Notes: generated by a model not told the origin, from the letters alone. A stretch of 64,000 bases of DNA from JADLHS01 sp039806955 (GCA_039806955.1 JBDHQI010000008.1:1-64000), one strand, 5' to 3'. Counted from the first letter of the stretch, positions 10,019 through 19,434 are shown. Made by a program: numbers and translations.

Positions 10019-10249
10019 TTAGTTCAGGCGAATTTGGCGGATGGTGCCAGGCAGCACGGGTTGTTCGGGACGCGGTGTGCCCGCTTGTGGTCCGGATGGC
10101 GCGGCGTTTACCACCGCACGCATTTTTGCGAACCACCAACTGGCCCGAGCCAGCCGCCGTTCGCGTCGAACCAGGCGGGGGTTGCGCGGCAAACCGCGGA
10201 AGCCCAGTTCCAGTTGCTCGTCATTTTGGATTTTAGTGATCGTCGTCAT
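10019..10249 (-). CDS. Small Arg-rich conserved hypothetical protein
   Basis: A 76-residue basic protein. It starts MTTITKIQNDEQLELGF, has a strongly basic central helix with RRERRLARASWWFAKMR, and ends in a proline-containing tail. The ATG at 10249 is preceded by AAGGAAAAT at proper ribosome-binding spacing. From memory, small proteins with this layout (acidic start, RRER..AR.WWF.KMR core) recur in Verrucomicrobiota genomes. That recollection is the main reason for calling it over the antisense frames. Function unknown; the basic amphipathic helix with paired Trp could bind nucleic acid or membrane. Confidence 0.6.
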   Translation of the reverse strand: MTTITKIQNDEQLELGFRGLPRNPRLVRRERRLARASWWFAKMRAVVNAAPSGPQAGTPRPEQPVLPGTIRQIRLN

Positions 10250-10289
10250 AATTTATTTTCCTTTTACGCGACCAAACTAGCGGGAGGGG

Positions 10290-10308
10290 TCAGACAAAAA
10301 CTGTCTGA
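10290..10308. repeat. Perfect hairpin next to A-tract
   Basis: TCAGACA and TGTCTGA form a perfect 7-bp stem around loop AAAAC. An additional GG/CC pair lies beyond a one-base bulge, and an eight-A tract follows. Read on the minus strand the T-tract precedes the stem, and no gene ends just upstream, so it is not an intrinsic terminator. Hairpins of this type occur as REP elements and at IS200-like ends. No transposase of that class is nearby. Confidence 0.5.
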
Positions 10309-10320
10309 GCCAAAAAAAAC

Positions 10321-10463
10321 TCGGGAGTATGTATTTAACGCAAATTGGAATCTCAGGCCGCAACGCCCCAAGACTGTTAGCCGAAAACTTCGAGCGTTTG
10401 TATTATCCAAACCCTCCGCAATGCCAGCATGACGGCTCGTTTGCGTTATCTACATACTCCCGA
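10321..10463. repeat. MITE-like 143-bp element with 24-bp terminal inverted repeats
   Basis: The segment at 10321-10344 and the reverse complement of 10440-10463 agree at 22 of 24 positions. Both termini start with TCGGGAGTATGTA. The ends are flanked by A-rich runs on both sides, which could be a target duplication but are too simple to prove it. The interior carries no open frame of interest. The rest of the 10250-10688 gap holds only the hairpin at 10290 and the ribosome-binding region of the next gene. Confidence 0.6.
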
Positions 10464-10688
10464 AAAAATCGCAAAATGATTTCCGCCGGACTTATCAGGA
10501 GCGAAGAGACTAAATCGCACCCGTCCATGTAAACGGCGCATGGCAAATGAAGTTCGGATCAAATCAGTGCGTTTGGTGTGACTTGATTGCTTCCGTTCCG
10601 GGTGGCAGGCTCGGGGCACGGGATTTTATGATTTTATTTTCTTTGATGATTGGTTTCGCTCGAGGTTCAATCGGACAAGGTCTGGCTC

Positions 10689-13421
10689 GTGAACGCTGAA
10701 GCGCAACGATTATCAGCCGCCAATATCGGAAAAGCCGACTGGCGCGCTTGGGGACCTTACCTGGCCGACCGGCAATGGGGCACGGTACGTGAGGATTATT
10801 CGCCGGACGGCGCCGCGTGGGAGTATTTCCCCCACGATGACGCCCGCAGTCGCGCGTATCGCTGGGGTGAGGATGGCATTGCGGGGATCAGCGATGAACA
10901 ATGCCGCCTTTGCCTCGCGCTCGCGCTCTGGAACGGACAGGACCCAATTCTCAAGGAGCGTTTCTTTGGTCTGACCAATCACGAGGGCAATCACGGTGAG
11001 GACGTGAAGGAGTTGTATTACTACCTGGATGCAACGCCCACACATTCCTACCTGAGGATGCTCTACAAGTATCCGCAACGCGCCTTTCCCTATGATGAAT
11101 TGGTGCGCGAGAACGCGCGGCGCAAGTCCGATCCCCAATCAGCCGAATATGAGTTGTTGGATACCGGGATTTTTGACGACGACCGCTATTGGGACGTGGT
11201 GGTGGAATATGCCAAAGCTGCGCCCGGTGATTTGCTCATGCGCGTCACGGCGCACAACCGCGGTCCGGACGTGGCGCTGCTGCATTTGCTGCCCCAACTG
11301 TGGTTTCGCAATACGTGGGGCTGGGAGGCCGGCGGCGCAAAGCCAGTGCTGCTGCTCATGAATCGCGGCGCGATCACCGCCCGCCATCCAGAGTTGGGTG
11401 AATTCCGGTTGCTCATCGAAGGTCAGCCCGAAGTGCTGTTTTGTAAGAATGAAACCAATCCCCGTCGTCATCATGGCCAGCCCGAGGCGAAAGGCGCGTT
11501 TAAAGACGCTTTCAATGAATATCTGGTTAACGGCGATACGACCGCCGTGGATGCCACCCAGACCGGCACGAAGGCCGGCGTGCTTTACAAACTTTCCGTT
11601 GCTCCGGGGCAATCAGCAACCATCCGCCTGCGATTGATCGCGGAAGACGCACTCGCCCGGCAAAAAAATAAACGAAATTACTTTGCGACTTTTGACGTAC
11701 TCTTGATGCAGCGACAACGCGAGGCTGATGAATTTTACGCGGCGTTACAAAAGGACATTGCCGATAAAGATCAGCGCCGCGTGCAGCGACAAGCTTTGGC
11801 CGGTTTGATCTGGTCAAAGCAATTTTACTACTACGACGTGCGGAAGTGGCTGGAGGGCGATCCGGGCCAATCACCTCCACCGGCCGAACGCAAACAAGGT
11901 CGCAATGCCGAATGGACACATTTGAACAACGCGGCCGTCATGTGCATGCCGGACAAGTGGGAATATCCCTGGTACGCCACCTGGGATCTGGCGTTCCATT
12001 GTCTGCCGCTCGCTTTGGTGGATGCGGAGTTTGCCAAGAAGCAACTCATCCTTATCACGCGCGAATGGTACATGCACCCGAACGGACAATTCCCGGCCTA
12101 CGAATGGGAGTTCGGCAACGTCAACCCGCCGGTTCACGCCTGGGCCGCGTGGCGCGTGTTCCAGATTGATCGGAAACAACGTCGCGCTCGACGGCCCGGC
12201 GACTCAGGCGACATCGCATTTCTCGAGCGGGTTTTTCACAAGCTGTTGTTGAACTTTACCTGGTGGGTGAATCGCAAGGACGCGCAGGGGCGCAACATTT
12301 TCCACGGCGGTTTTCTCGGCCTCGACAATATCAGCGTATTCGATCGCAGCGCGCCGCTGCCCTCGGGCGGCACGATCAATCAAGCCGATGGCACGAGCTG
12401 GATGGCGATGTATTCGCTGAACCTGCTGCGCATTGCGCTGGAACTGGCGCAGCACAATCGCGTCTATGAAGACATTGCCACCAAATTTTTCGAGCACTTT
12501 CTGGCCATCGCGGAAGCCATCAATGCCACTGAAGCGGGTTTTGGTTTGTGGGACGAAACGGACGCCTTTTACTACGATGAACTGCGCACTCCGGACGGTC
12601 GCGAGATACCGCTCAAGGTGCGCTCCATGGTGGGACTGATTCCGTTGTTCGCCGTGGAAACGCTCGAACCACAATTGCTCAAAAAACTGCCCGATTTCAC
12701 CGCGCGCATGGAATGGTATCTCAAGTACCGTCCGGATCTGGCGCGCCTGGTTTCGCGCTGGGAGGAACACGGATTGGGCGAACGCAACTTGTTGTCATTG
12801 CTGCGCGGTCATCGCATGAAGTGCCTGCTGCGCCGGATGCTGGACGAAACCGAATTTCTGTCCGATCACGGTATTCGCGCGCTTTCAAAAATTCACGAGC
12901 ACCAGCCGTTCCAACTGGATTGCGGCGAGCTGAGGCACGAGGTCACCTATTGGCCGGGCGAATCCCGGAGCGGACTGTTCGGCGGCAACTCCAACTGGCG
13001 CGGCCCGGTCTGGATGCCCATGAATTACCTGATCATCGAGTCGTTGCAAAAATTCCATCACTATTACGGCGACGATTTCAAAGTGGAATGTCCCACGCAC
13101 TCGGGCAAGTTCACCACCTTGAAGGGCGCGGCGGAAGAAATCACGCAGCGGCTGTGCCGCCTCTTCCTGCGCGATGCCAACGGGGAACGTCCGGCGTTGA
13201 AGAGTCATCCCAAATTGCAGCGCGATCCACATTTCAAGGATCACCTGCTCTTTCACGAGTATTTTCACGGCGATACGGGCCTCGGGCTGGGCGCCTCGCA
13301 TCAAACCGGCTGGACCGGGTTGGTGGCAAAACTACTCCAGCCGCGTCGGAGGGAACCCACATCCGTTCCGCGTCCAGCAAGTTCCCGCAAGCGGACCAAG
13401 CGGGCCGGGGCGACTTCGTAA
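10689..13421 (+). CDS. MGH1/GH63-like glycoside hydrolase
   Basis: Large cytoplasmic-looking (alpha/alpha)6-barrel glycosidase of the MGH1/GH63-like group, probably acting on alpha-glucosides or a mannosyl/glucosyl compatible solute. Conserved blocks include GPYLADRQWGTVREDYSPDG near the start and YPWYATWDLAFHCLPLALVD with the catalytic-side Asp. Further blocks are NGQFPAYEWEFGNVNPPVHA, NWRGPVWMPMNYLI and GASHQTGWTGLVAKLL near the end. I choose the GTG at 10689, preceded by AAGG, because it yields a family-like start (MNAEAQRLSAANIGKADW). A TTG at 10650 would add 13 residues. About 910 residues. No signal peptide is visible. It is convergent with the serine hydrolase gene. Confidence 0.85.
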   Translation: MNAEAQRLSAANIGKADWRAWGPYLADRQWGTVREDYSPDGAAWEYFPHDDARSRAYRWGEDGIAGISDEQCRLCLALALWNGQDPILKERFFGLTNHEGNHGEDVKELYYYLDATPTHSYLRMLYKYPQRAFPYDELVRENARRKSDPQSAEYELLDTGIFDDDRYWDVVVEYAKAAPGDLLMRVTAHNRGPDVALLHLLPQLWFRNTWGWEAGGAKPVLLLMNRGAITARHPELGEFRLLIEGQPEVLFCKNETNPRRHHGQPEAKGAFKDAFNEYLVNGDTTAVDATQTGTKAGVLYKLSVAPGQSATIRLRLIAEDALARQKNKRNYFATFDVLLMQRQREADEFYAALQKDIADKDQRRVQRQALAGLIWSKQFYYYDVRKWLEGDPGQSPPPAERKQGRNAEWTHLNNAAVMCMPDKWEYPWYATWDLAFHCLPLALVDAEFAKKQLILITREWYMHPNGQFPAYEWEFGNVNPPVHAWAAWRVFQIDRKQRRARRPGDSGDIAFLERVFHKLLLNFTWWVNRKDAQGRNIFHGGFLGLDNISVFDRSAPLPSGGTINQADGTSWMAMYSLNLLRIALELAQHNRVYEDIATKFFEHFLAIAEAINATEAGFGLWDETDAFYYDELRTPDGREIPLKVRSMVGLIPLFAVETLEPQLLKKLPDFTARMEWYLKYRPDLARLVSRWEEHGLGERNLLSLLRGHRMKCLLRRMLDETEFLSDHGIRALSKIHEHQPFQLDCGELRHEVTYWPGESRSGLFGGNSNWRGPVWMPMNYLIIESLQKFHHYYGDDFKVECPTHSGKFTTLKGAAEEITQRLCRLFLRDANGERPALKSHPKLQRDPHFKDHLLFHEYFHGDTGLGLGASHQTGWTGLVAKLLQPRRREPTSVPRPASSRKRTKRAGATS

Positions 13422-13456
13422 GCCTTGGCGCAATGCGCGCGTTTGCGGCGGCAACG

Positions 13457-14509
13457 CTATTTCGTAAAATAAAACGTCGCCACCTTCCGGGCCAGCGTGG
13501 TCGCAATTTGTTCGTCCGTATTGGTCAGAATGATGACAACAAGATCGTCATCAGGAAAGCGCTGGTGGCTGGAGGAAAACCCAGAAGTGGCGCCGCCATG
13601 GCCAATATTTTTGTGTCCGTCCAGCGAACTCAACGACCAGCCGAATCCGTACTGCGATTGGCGCGATTTTGTATTCTCTCCCGGCGTCCACATGGCGGTC
13701 TTGCTGACGGCGGTCAGTAATTGAGTGCCATCCAACGCCACGCTCCAACGCGCGAGATCGCCGACCGTCGATACGATGGCGCCGGCGGCAAAGATGTCTG
13801 TTAAATCGTAATCCCGATTGATCCAAACCCGGTTCGTTTGCTCATAACCATGCGCACGATGCGGAATGATCGTTTGCGGTCGTCGGTCGGTGGTGGCGTC
13901 CATGTCCAGCGGTTGAAAAATTCGCGTCCGCATGAAACTCCAATAATTGGTACCACTGACATTCTCGATGATGTAGCCGAGTAAACTGTAACCGCTGTTA
14001 CAATAGGTGTAGGAAGTGCCGGGAGCAAACTCCAGGGGCAGATCGCGCAGCGCCGCGATAAATTGCGCCTGAGTCAAATGCCGGGTGAGTTCGAAGCCGG
14101 ACAAGCCGGTGTAACTTTTGATGCCCGATCCGTGGGTCAGCAAATGGCGGATCGTAATTTCCGACCACGTGGCCGGCGGGTTGGGCAGATGCTTGCTGAT
14201 TCGATCATCCACTGAGAGCGTCCCCTCTTGGGCGAGTAATAAAATTCCCGCAGCGGTGAATTGTTTGGTGAGCGAACCAATCTCAAACACCGTTTCCGGA
14301 CGCACCGGCACTTGCTGTTCCAGATCCGCCCAGCCGTAGGTTACAGTTTTAATGCGCTCGCCGTGACGCAACACGGTCAAGGCCAGGCCGGGAATGCGAT
14401 GCGCGGTCATTTGCGCCCGCAGGTAATCCTCCACCGGATCGGCGCGAAGGCGAGGCGTAAGAAAAATCAGAACCGAAAGAAAAACCGAAACTCGAACCAT
14501 TCGCTGCAT
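13457..14509 (-). CDS. Serine hydrolase, class C beta-lactamase/esterase fold
   Basis: Exported serine hydrolase of the beta-lactamase/transpeptidase-like group. A signal peptide covers about residues 1-23 (hydrophobic VSVFLSVLIFL, then LRADP). The active-site motif SLTK lies near residue 98 with the catalytic Ser. YCN near residue 177 is the YxN motif, and HGGATSG near the C-terminus is the KTG-like box. About 350 residues. The substrate could be an ester or a peptide; true beta-lactamase activity is not implied. An internal ATG three codons in is an alternative start. Confidence 0.88.
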   Translation of the reverse strand: MQRMVRVSVFLSVLIFLTPRLRADPVEDYLRAQMTAHRIPGLALTVLRHGERIKTVTYGWADLEQQVPVRPETVFEIGSLTKQFTAAGILLLAQEGTLSVDDRISKHLPNPPATWSEITIRHLLTHGSGIKSYTGLSGFELTRHLTQAQFIAALRDLPLEFAPGTSYTYCNSGYSLLGYIIENVSGTNYWSFMRTRIFQPLDMDATTDRRPQTIIPHRAHGYEQTNRVWINRDYDLTDIFAAGAIVSTVGDLARWSVALDGTQLLTAVSKTAMWTPGENTKSRQSQYGFGWSLSSLDGHKNIGHGGATSGFSSSHQRFPDDDLVVIILTNTDEQIATTLARKVATFYFTK

Positions 14510-14559
14510 GGCGCAGTCTAGTCAATCGCCCGCCACCGCTTCAAAAAGAATCCGCAAAT

Positions 14560-14964
14560 TTAACGGCCCCGCCGTTTGACTTTCAGCTGGGTCGTCGCGT
14601 GGGCCAGTGAAGCGTTCACCCGCGCCACTTCCTCGGCGTCCAACTTTTCCGCCAAACGAGCTTCGGCACGCTGACGTGCTTCCTCAGCCTGCGCTTCATC
14701 AATGTTTTCCGCGCGAATGGCCATGTCGGTCAGGACGGTCACTTTCTCGCCGGTGATTTCCACGAAGCCCTCCCCCACGGCGAGGAAGAAATTTTGCGGA
14801 CCCCGGCGCGCGTTGATTTCCCCATGCGTCAACCTGGTCATGTAAGGAATGTGCAATGGATAAATGCCCAACTCCCCCTCACTGCCCGGCAGCGTCACCA
14901 TTTCCACCTCTTCCGAGAAGATTTTCGCTTCCGGCGTCACAACCTCTAGTTTCAGTGTGGCCAT
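14560..14964 (-). CDS. atpC: ATP synthase F1 epsilon subunit
   Basis: Central-stalk subunit of the F1 sector that couples rotation to catalysis and can inhibit hydrolysis. The 134-residue protein begins MATLKLEVVTPEAKIFSEEVEMVTLPGSEGELGI, the standard N-terminal beta-sandwich. An Ala/Glu-rich helical hairpin follows (AEEARQRAEARLAEKLDAEEVARV). It is the last gene of the atp operon. Its stop codon lies in a short GC stem (AACGGC/GCCGTT) without a T-run, so termination just after it is not certain. Confidence 0.95.
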   Translation of the reverse strand: MATLKLEVVTPEAKIFSEEVEMVTLPGSEGELGIYPLHIPYMTRLTHGEINARRGPQNFFLAVGEGFVEITGEKVTVLTDMAIRAENIDEAQAEEARQRAEARLAEKLDAEEVARVNASLAHATTQLKVKRRGR

Positions 14965-15018
14965 GGTTTTGTGCTTACAAAATTATTCGATTCGTCCCCC
15001 ACCGTCGTAACCCAGCGA

Positions 15019-16476
15019 TCAAGCTTCGTTGATTTCGTCAATGCTGCCCTTCATGTAGAAATTCACCTCGGGCACCTCGTCGTGCTTGCCCTCGAGAATC
15101 TCCTTGAAGCCGCGCACAGTCTCCGCCACCGGCACCTGCTTGCCTTCGCGCCCGGTGAACACCTGTGCCACCGAGAACGGTTGCGACAAAAAGCGTTGAA
15201 TCTTGCGAGCGCGAAACACGGTCAATTTATCATCCGGAGAAAGCTCGTCCATGCCGAGAATGGCGATGATGTCCTGCAGGTCCTTGTAGCGTTGCAACAC
15301 CTTTTGCACGCCGCGGGCCACGTCGTAATGCTCCTGACCCACAATGTCCGCCGACAAGGCGCGGGAGTTGGATGCCAGCGGGTCCACGGCCGGATAAATT
15401 CCCAGTTCCGCAATTGAGCGCTCCAACACAATCGTCGCGTCCAGATGCGCGAACGTCGTGGCGGGCGCGGGATCGGTCAAGTCGTCTGCCGGCACGTAAA
15501 CCGCCTGGAAGGACGTGATGGAACCTTTTTTGGTGGAAGTGATGCGCTCTTGCAAGTTGCCCATTTCCGCCGCCAATGTTGGTTGATAACCCACGGCCGA
15601 AGGAGTGCGGCCCAGCAGTGCGGACACTTCCGAACCTGCCTGCGAGAAGCGGAACACGTTGTCCACGAACAGGAGCACGTCTTGATTTTTTTCGTCGCGG
15701 AAATATTCCGTCACCGCCAGTGCGGACAAGGCCACGCGCAAACGCGCACCGGGCGGCTCGTTCATCTGACCATAGACCAGACCGATCCGGGAGCCCGGTT
15801 CGAGCACCGGCAGGCCGTTATCCCCGACCAACGGATGTCCCTTGGCGTCTTTCTTTGTTTTGATCACTCCGGCTTCGATCATTTCGTTGTAAAGATCGTT
15901 CCCCTCGCGGGTGCGTTCGCCGACGCCCGCAAACATCGAGATACCACCGTGCAATTTGGCGATGTTGTTGATCAACTCCATGATGACGACGGTCTTGCCG
16001 ACGCCGGCGCCGCCAAACGCTCCGACCTTGCCGCCTTTCAAGAAGGGGCAAATTAAATCAATCACCTTGATGCCGGTGGTCAAAATTTGCGGACTGGTGG
16101 ATTGCTCGACCAAGGCCGGCGCCTGTCGGTGAATTGGCAGAAATTTATCCGCCTGCACCGGGCCTTGTTCGTCCACGGCTTGCCCCGTAACGTCGAACAC
16201 GCGCCCCATGACGGCTTCGCCCACCGGCATGGAAATCGGCGCGCCGGAATCCACGATCTCCATCCCGCGCTTCAATCCCTCCGTGCTGCTCATGGCCACG
16301 GCGCGAATCCAGTTGTCGCCCAGGTGCTGCTGCACTTCGAGGGTCAATTTGCTCTTGCTGGCGCTGCCCGGCACGTTGAATTCAACGGTCAACGCGTTGT
16401 AAATGGCCGGCAGGTGGTCGGGAAACTCGATGTCCACGACCGGGCCGATGATTTGAACGATTTTACCTTTGTTCAT
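15019..16476 (-). CDS. atpD: ATP synthase F1 beta subunit
   Basis: Catalytic subunit of F1. At 485 residues it has full length. The Walker A loop GGAGVGKTV is near residue 160, the catalytic GERTREGNDL segment near 190, the Walker B DVLLFVDN near 270, and the DELS motif (MDELSPDD) near 410. It follows atpG by 34 bp and precedes atpC by 54 bp. Confidence 0.98.
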   Translation of the reverse strand: MNKGKIVQIIGPVVDIEFPDHLPAIYNALTVEFNVPGSASKSKLTLEVQQHLGDNWIRAVAMSSTEGLKRGMEIVDSGAPISMPVGEAVMGRVFDVTGQAVDEQGPVQADKFLPIHRQAPALVEQSTSPQILTTGIKVIDLICPFLKGGKVGAFGGAGVGKTVVIMELINNIAKLHGGISMFAGVGERTREGNDLYNEMIEAGVIKTKKDAKGHPLVGDNGLPVLEPGSRIGLVYGQMNEPPGARLRVALSALAVTEYFRDEKNQDVLLFVDNVFRFSQAGSEVSALLGRTPSAVGYQPTLAAEMGNLQERITSTKKGSITSFQAVYVPADDLTDPAPATTFAHLDATIVLERSIAELGIYPAVDPLASNSRALSADIVGQEHYDVARGVQKVLQRYKDLQDIIAILGMDELSPDDKLTVFRARKIQRFLSQPFSVAQVFTGREGKQVPVAETVRGFKEILEGKHDEVPEVNFYMKGSIDEINEA

Positions 16477-16510
16477 GGCTTAAATTTCTAAATCCAGTTT
16501 TGCGTTTTAC

Positions 16511-17389
16511 TTACCCCAGCGCCATTTGCGCCGTGGTGATTTCCAACAATTCCTTCGTAATGTTCGCCTGCCGCAATTTGTTGTATTCCAGCGTCAGGTC
16601 CTTGATCAATTGCTTGGCGTTGTCGGTGGCGTTCTTCATCGCCACCATGCGCGAGCTGTGTTCGGACGCCTTGGCCTCCAGCAGAATTTGATAAATCTCG
16701 AAGTTCAAAGCGTGCGGCAACAACTCTCCCAACACCTGCGGTGCGGCCGGCTCGAATTGAAATTCCACACCCGAGACCTGCAAGGACACGGGTGTTTCGT
16801 GCCGCGTGACTCCGGCCTGGACGCCCTTGATTTCGCCCACCGGCAACAGGGTGCGGCGCTCGGGCTGTTGCACCAAGGTGCTCACAAAATCCGTGAATAA
16901 AACCTCCACTTGATCCACTTCACCATTCAGAAACATCTCGCGCACAAACCGCGAGATGGCTCGCGCCTCGGAAAAAGACGGCGAGTCTTTGTACGTAAAC
17001 TCGGCGGCCAGCTTGCGCCGCGTCCGGGAAACGAATTGCGCTCCTTTTTTACCCGCGCAGACAAACACCGTCGTCTCCGAGGGCAGCTTGCCCGCCTCCC
17101 GAAACAGGTTGGAGTTTAATGCGCCACACAAACCCTTGTCGGTGCTGACCAGAATCACGGCGGTCCGGTTTCCGCTTCGCGACTCCATTAAAGGATGCGT
17201 AAAATCGCCGGCGTGCGCGGTGGCGTCCGCCAGCATCAAATTCATTTGCTCCGCGTAGGGCCGTCCCGCCAGCGCCGCCAACTGCGCCTTGCGCATCTTT
17301 GACGAAGCCACCATTTGCATGGCCTTCGTGATCTGGGCCGTGTTTTTGACCGACTTGATGCGCCGGCGAATATCGCGAGTACTAGGCAT
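16511..17389 (-). CDS. atpG: ATP synthase F1 gamma subunit
   Basis: Central rotor shaft. At 292 residues it has the canonical start (MPSTRDIRRRIKSVKNTAQITKAMQMVASSKMRKAQ), VILVSTDKGLCGALNSNLFR near residue 80, and the conserved C-terminal helix ending ITKELLEITTAQMALG. It lies between atpA and atpD. Confidence 0.97.
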   Translation of the reverse strand: MPSTRDIRRRIKSVKNTAQITKAMQMVASSKMRKAQLAALAGRPYAEQMNLMLADATAHAGDFTHPLMESRSGNRTAVILVSTDKGLCGALNSNLFREAGKLPSETTVFVCAGKKGAQFVSRTRRKLAAEFTYKDSPSFSEARAISRFVREMFLNGEVDQVEVLFTDFVSTLVQQPERRTLLPVGEIKGVQAGVTRHETPVSLQVSGVEFQFEPAAPQVLGELLPHALNFEIYQILLEAKASEHSSRMVAMKNATDNAKQLIKDLTLEYNKLRQANITKELLEITTAQMALG

Positions 17390-17428
17390 GGATTGTTAAA
17401 GTGACAGCCATTGGCAAGCAGCCCAACC

Positions 17429-18961
17429 TCACCGATAGGTTTGTTTGAATTCCGTGATCGCGGCTTTTAATTCCCCGGCCAGCGCGTCACTGACGGCTTT
17501 TTCATTGCGAATCTTTGTGAGCAACTCCGCCTTTCGCGTGGAAAGAAAGTCCACCATTTTGCCCTGACAATCTTTCACCTTCTCAACCGCCACGTCGTCA
17601 AAGAAGTTGTTTTGCACCGCCCACAGCACCGCCACCTGCATTTCCACCGCGATCGGATTAAACTGCGGTTGTTTGAAAATTTCCACGACGCGTTTGCCGC
17701 GTTCGAGAATCGCCTGAGTCTTCGCGTCGAGATCGGAGCCGAATTGAGCGAAAGCGGCCAACTCGCGATATTGCGCCAGATCGCCTTTGATGCGCCCCGC
17801 CACCTGTTTCATCGCTTTAATTTGCGCGGCCGAACCGACGCGGCTCACGGACAAACCGACGGAGACCGCCGGACGCACGCCTTGATAAAACAAGTCCGTC
17901 TCAAGATAAATCTGGCCGTCGGTGATGGAGATCACGTTTGTCGGAATGTACGCCGAAACGTCGCCCGCCTGCGTTTCAATGATTGGCAGTGCCGTCAGCG
18001 AACCGTTGCCATATTTTTCGGACACCCGCGCGGAACGTTCCAGCAACCGACTGTGCAGATAGAAGACGTCACCCGGATAGGCTTCACGCCCTGACGGACG
18101 TTTCAACACCAGCGAAACCTGCCGATACGCCACGGCTTGCTTGGAGAGGTCATCGTAAATGATGAGCGCATCCATGCCGTGATCCATGAACCACTCGCCA
18201 ATGGCCGCGCCGGCAAAAGGCGCGAGATACTGGTTGGCGGCGGAATCAGAAGCCGCCGCGACCACGACGATCGTGTCTTCCATCGCGCCCGCTTTTTCCA
18301 GTTCCGCAATCACCCGGGCGATATTCGACTGCTTTTGGCCGACCGCCACGTAGATGTTGTACATGGGGCGGAAATTCTTATCGCCCGATTCGCGTCCCAC
18401 CTTGTTGATGCGCGATTGGTTGATCATCGCGTCCACACCAATGGTCGTCTTGCCCGTCGAACGGTCGCCAATAATCAATTCCCGCTGACCGCGGCCAATC
18501 GGAATCATCGCGTCAATGGCCATGATGCCGGTTTGCACCGGTTGACTGACGGATTTTCGTTTAATGATGCCGGGCGCAATTTTTTCGACTGGATAAAACG
18601 CGTCTTCCTTGATCGGACCTTTGCCATCCACCGGGCGTCCCAAGCAATCCACCACGCGACCGAGCAGTCCCTTGCCCACGGGCACGGACAACAGCTTGCC
18701 GGTGGTTTTGACCTCGGTGCCTTCGTGGATGCCGAGATAATCGCCCAGCACAATGGCGCCGACTTCGGTTTCTTCAAGGTTCAACGCCAGACCGATGACC
18801 CCGGCACCGAAGTCCAACATCTCGTTGGCCATGCAGTCGGTGAGGCCCTCAATTTTCGCCACGCCATCGGAGATCTCGCGAACCACACCGATGTTTTGCC
18901 GGTTCACCTGGGTTTTCACCCCGGCGATCTGCGCTTCAATTTCTTGCAATAAATTGCTCAT
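17429..18961 (-). CDS. atpA: ATP synthase F1 alpha subunit
   Basis: Non-catalytic nucleotide-binding subunit of F1, 510 residues. The Walker A segment reads GDRSTGKT near residue 170, with Ser where most alpha subunits have Gln (GDRQTGKT). The rest is conventional: MNYNIYVAVGQKQS-like region, YDDLSKQAVAYRQVSLVLKR, RPAVSVGLSVSRVGSAAQ. The Gln-to-Ser change is at the position that coordinates the bound Mg-nucleotide in family structures. It does not suggest a broken gene. Confidence 0.98.
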   Translation of the reverse strand: MSNLLQEIEAQIAGVKTQVNRQNIGVVREISDGVAKIEGLTDCMANEMLDFGAGVIGLALNLEETEVGAIVLGDYLGIHEGTEVKTTGKLLSVPVGKGLLGRVVDCLGRPVDGKGPIKEDAFYPVEKIAPGIIKRKSVSQPVQTGIMAIDAMIPIGRGQRELIIGDRSTGKTTIGVDAMINQSRINKVGRESGDKNFRPMYNIYVAVGQKQSNIARVIAELEKAGAMEDTIVVVAAASDSAANQYLAPFAGAAIGEWFMDHGMDALIIYDDLSKQAVAYRQVSLVLKRPSGREAYPGDVFYLHSRLLERSARVSEKYGNGSLTALPIIETQAGDVSAYIPTNVISITDGQIYLETDLFYQGVRPAVSVGLSVSRVGSAAQIKAMKQVAGRIKGDLAQYRELAAFAQFGSDLDAKTQAILERGKRVVEIFKQPQFNPIAVEMQVAVLWAVQNNFFDDVAVEKVKDCQGKMVDFLSTRKAELLTKIRNEKAVSDALAGELKAAITEFKQTYR

Positions 18962-19006
18962 AGTTTCGTTAACCGTGCTTCGTTAAATCATTCAATCGTT
19001 CCCGCG

Positions 19007-19399
19007 TCAAAAGTCCGCCGCCAGCGCCGCGAGACGCGCACTGACGCTGCCATCATAAACATCACTGCCCACCTGCACCCGCAAGCCGCCGATGAGCGCC
19101 GGCTTGACCGCAAAATTCACGGTCAACCCCGCACCGTAGCGGGTCGCCAGATTGGCCTGCACCGATTGCTGCAACGCCGCGCTCAATGGCGTGGCGCTTT
19201 CCACGTGTGCGGTGCGCCGATCCAGCTCCAGCTTCAGCAGCCGTTGGAAGTGCGACAAAATCGCAAGGTAGCCACGCGGTTTTTTTGCGATCACCACCCG
19301 GACCGTTTCGCGCACCCGTTGTTCGTCCAGACCTTCGCCGGTTTTGCAGAGGTTGAACAACGCCTTGCCGTCGCGTCGCGCTTGTTTGCTGATTTTCAC
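19007..19399 (-). CDS. atpH: ATP synthase F1 delta subunit (short form)
   Basis: Peripheral-stalk subunit linking F1 to the b subunits. The start MKISKQARRDGKALF is from a GTG, and the C-terminal half reads AVKPALIGGLRVQVGSDVYDGSVSARLAAL, the conserved delta block. The product is only 130 residues, against about 175-180 in most bacteria, with the loss in the N-terminal helical domain. Only 35 bp separate it from the atpF stop, so no longer start is possible. A compact subunit is therefore more likely than a wrong start. Confidence 0.9.
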   Translation of the reverse strand: MKISKQARRDGKALFNLCKTGEGLDEQRVRETVRVVIAKKPRGYLAILSHFQRLLKLELDRRTAHVESATPLSAALQQSVQANLATRYGAGLTVNFAVKPALIGGLRVQVGSDVYDGSVSARLAALAADF

Positions 19400-19434
19400 G
19401 TGGGCTTACTTTGAAACGTAAATTCCTGACTGAT

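Noticed and set aside
12713..13720. 335-codon plus-strand frame across the glycosidase end and the hydrolase gene
   Set aside because: It overlaps two well-supported genes in other frames and has no domain of its own.
14560..14575. AACGGC/GCCGTT stem at the atpC stop as a terminator
   Set aside because: The stem is only 6 bp and no T-run follows directly.
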